Assembly (NCBI GenBank): GCA_034112085.1
Contig: JAWUWD010000078.1
Coordinates: 1-24,748, forward strand
Length of the DNA stretch: 24,748 bases
Direction of reading: 5' to 3'
From: JAWUWD01 sp034112085
GTDB lineage: Bacteria > Bacteroidota > Bacteroidia > Cytophagales > Cyclobacteriaceae
The notes beneath the pieces were generated by a model. The model saw only the letters and a program-made list of their open reading frames with translations, was not told where the DNA came from and did no database searches. Made by a program: the position numbers and the translations under genes. Below are positions 24,169-24,748 of the stretch, in pieces. How positions within the stretch are numbered: the stretch's first letter is position 1; each line of letters opens with the position of its first letter.

Positions 24169-24212
24169 TGTTACAAATGTTACACTAAGAGATCGATCAC
24201 AAGGTATCTTTG
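24169..24212 (+). promoter_or_regulatory. Promoter region of the SulP gene with a TGTTACA direct repeat
   Basis: The -7 box TATCTTTG (24205-24212) matches TAnnTTTG and lies 19 nt before the ATG. No -33 TTG is present. Instead two copies of TGTTACA (24169-24175 and 24178-24184) with a 9-bp period cover the position just upstream of where it would be. This suggests activator-dependent transcription, perhaps by the neighbouring Crp/Fnr protein, whose own upstream palindrome contains GTTACAAA. Confidence 0.5.
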
Positions 24213-24231
24213 TGTTTTGTAAATTCAACTT

Positions 24232-24748
24232 ATGAGATTCATCAATAAAGTATTTCCGATTACAGAGTGGCTCCCTGCCTATAAAAGAGAAAATCTTAAC
24301 GGTGACTTATTTGCTGGGTTGACAGTAGGAGTGATGCTCATCCCACAAGGGATGGCATATGCCCTGATCGCTGGAATGCCCCCAGTATATGGGTTGTATG
24401 CATCTATTGTACCTCAAATAATTTACGCAATATTCGGTACTTCTAGACAACTATCAGTAGCCCCAGTCGCGATGGATTCATTACTAGTGGCTGCAGGAGT
24501 TTCTGTTTTGGCGGTAGAAGGCACAGATGCCTATATAGGTTTTGCCATTTTATTGGCCTTCTTCATGGGAACATTTCAGTTGTTACTTGGTGTATTTCGG
24601 CTTGGTTTCATAACGAACTTACTCTCAAAACCAGTAATTAGTGGATTTACTTCTGCAGCAGCTTTAATCATTGGACTCAATCAGTTAAAGTATCTACTTG
24701 GCATTGACTTAGTCAGAAGCAATAAGGTTTATGAAATTTTGTGGAATG
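24232..24748 (+). CDS. SulP family inorganic anion transporter, 5' part (3' end outside window)
   Basis: The visible 172 residues are the N-terminal membrane region of a SulP (SLC26-type) transporter. Features are a WLPAYKRENLNGDLFAGLTV entry, the family hallmark VGVMLIPQGMAYALIAGMPP, then VYGLYASIVPQIIYAIFGTS, and the conserved S-x-APVAMDSLL region, followed by several TM helices and the PVISGFTSAAALIIGLNQLK segment. Members carry sulfate, bicarbonate or other anions with protons or sodium; specificity cannot be told here. The STAS domain usual at the C-terminus would lie outside the window. It starts at ATG 24232, 70 nt after the Crp/Fnr gene, with its own -7 box. Confidence 0.93.
   Translation, partial: MRFINKVFPITEWLPAYKRENLNGDLFAGLTVGVMLIPQGMAYALIAGMPPVYGLYASIVPQIIYAIFGTSRQLSVAPVAMDSLLVAAGVSVLAVEGTDAYIGFAILLAFFMGTFQLLLGVFRLGFITNLLSKPVISGFTSAAALIIGLNQLKYLLGIDLVRSNKVYEILWN

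Noticed and set aside
1..24748. CRISPR arrays, tRNA/rRNA genes, insertion sequences, phage genes
   Set aside because: No regularly spaced repeats, tRNA-like cloverleaf, rRNA sequence, transposase or phage protein was seen on either strand.

Overview
The window is about 24.7 kb of AT-rich DNA from a Bacteroidota genome. I infer a Cytophagales-like relative from gene content; the genus cannot be read from this sequence. The signs are TAnnTTTG -7 boxes, start codons without Shine-Dalgarno sites but with A-rich leaders, SprB-type repeats, a DUF5777-type beta-barrel protein, an AraC-type domain like those ending long sensor-regulators, a TPR/HisKA protein, and an ABC permease with an M1-peptidase-like ectodomain.

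Left part (1-4040, + strand): the 3' end of an AraC-type regulator; a three-gene envelope operon (SprB-repeat/haem-motif protein, YceI protein, DUF5777-type barrel); then a separate lipoprotein gene of the 'secreted repeat' (Lipoprotein_15) family. The promoters of the operon and of the lipoprotein gene share one architecture. A GTCGKAAAT element and an ACCGGATT element lie 21 nt apart, and the second starts exactly 36 nt before an identical TACCTTTG -7 box. A further GTCGG element lies 41 nt upstream in both. This looks like one AraC-type regulon.

Middle (4040-7800): a small unrecognised protein, a possible LytTR-domain remnant, a predicted secreted M35-like zinc peptidase, a degenerate copy of the 3' end of an ABC permease gene, and a TPR protein with a TM segment and a HisKA-like histidine box but no ATPase domain.

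Core (7797-23222, - strand): seven tightly spaced or overlapping genes with one visible promoter at about 23258-23289. In transcription order they are ABC ATPase; ABC permease with a large ectodomain (dead M1-peptidase-like plus golvesin/Xly-like domain); TolC-type outer-membrane factor; lipoprotein adaptor; RND pump; a 1578-residue RND pump fused to an ABC ATPase; and a second ABC permease. An ABC pair brackets a complete RND tripartite system, and the second RND pump is covalently joined to the second ATPase. In that ATPase the first strand is separated from the Walker A core by about 170 residues with roughly four TM segments. This RND-ABC hybrid is the main candidate for an undescribed system. 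I infer that it couples ATP- and ion-driven transport, or handles one substrate in two steps; no substrate can be read from sequence.

Right end (23223-24748, + strand): a Crp/Fnr-family regulator next to a perfect 17-bp palindrome, then the 5' part of a SulP anion transporter gene whose promoter carries a TGTTACA direct repeat.
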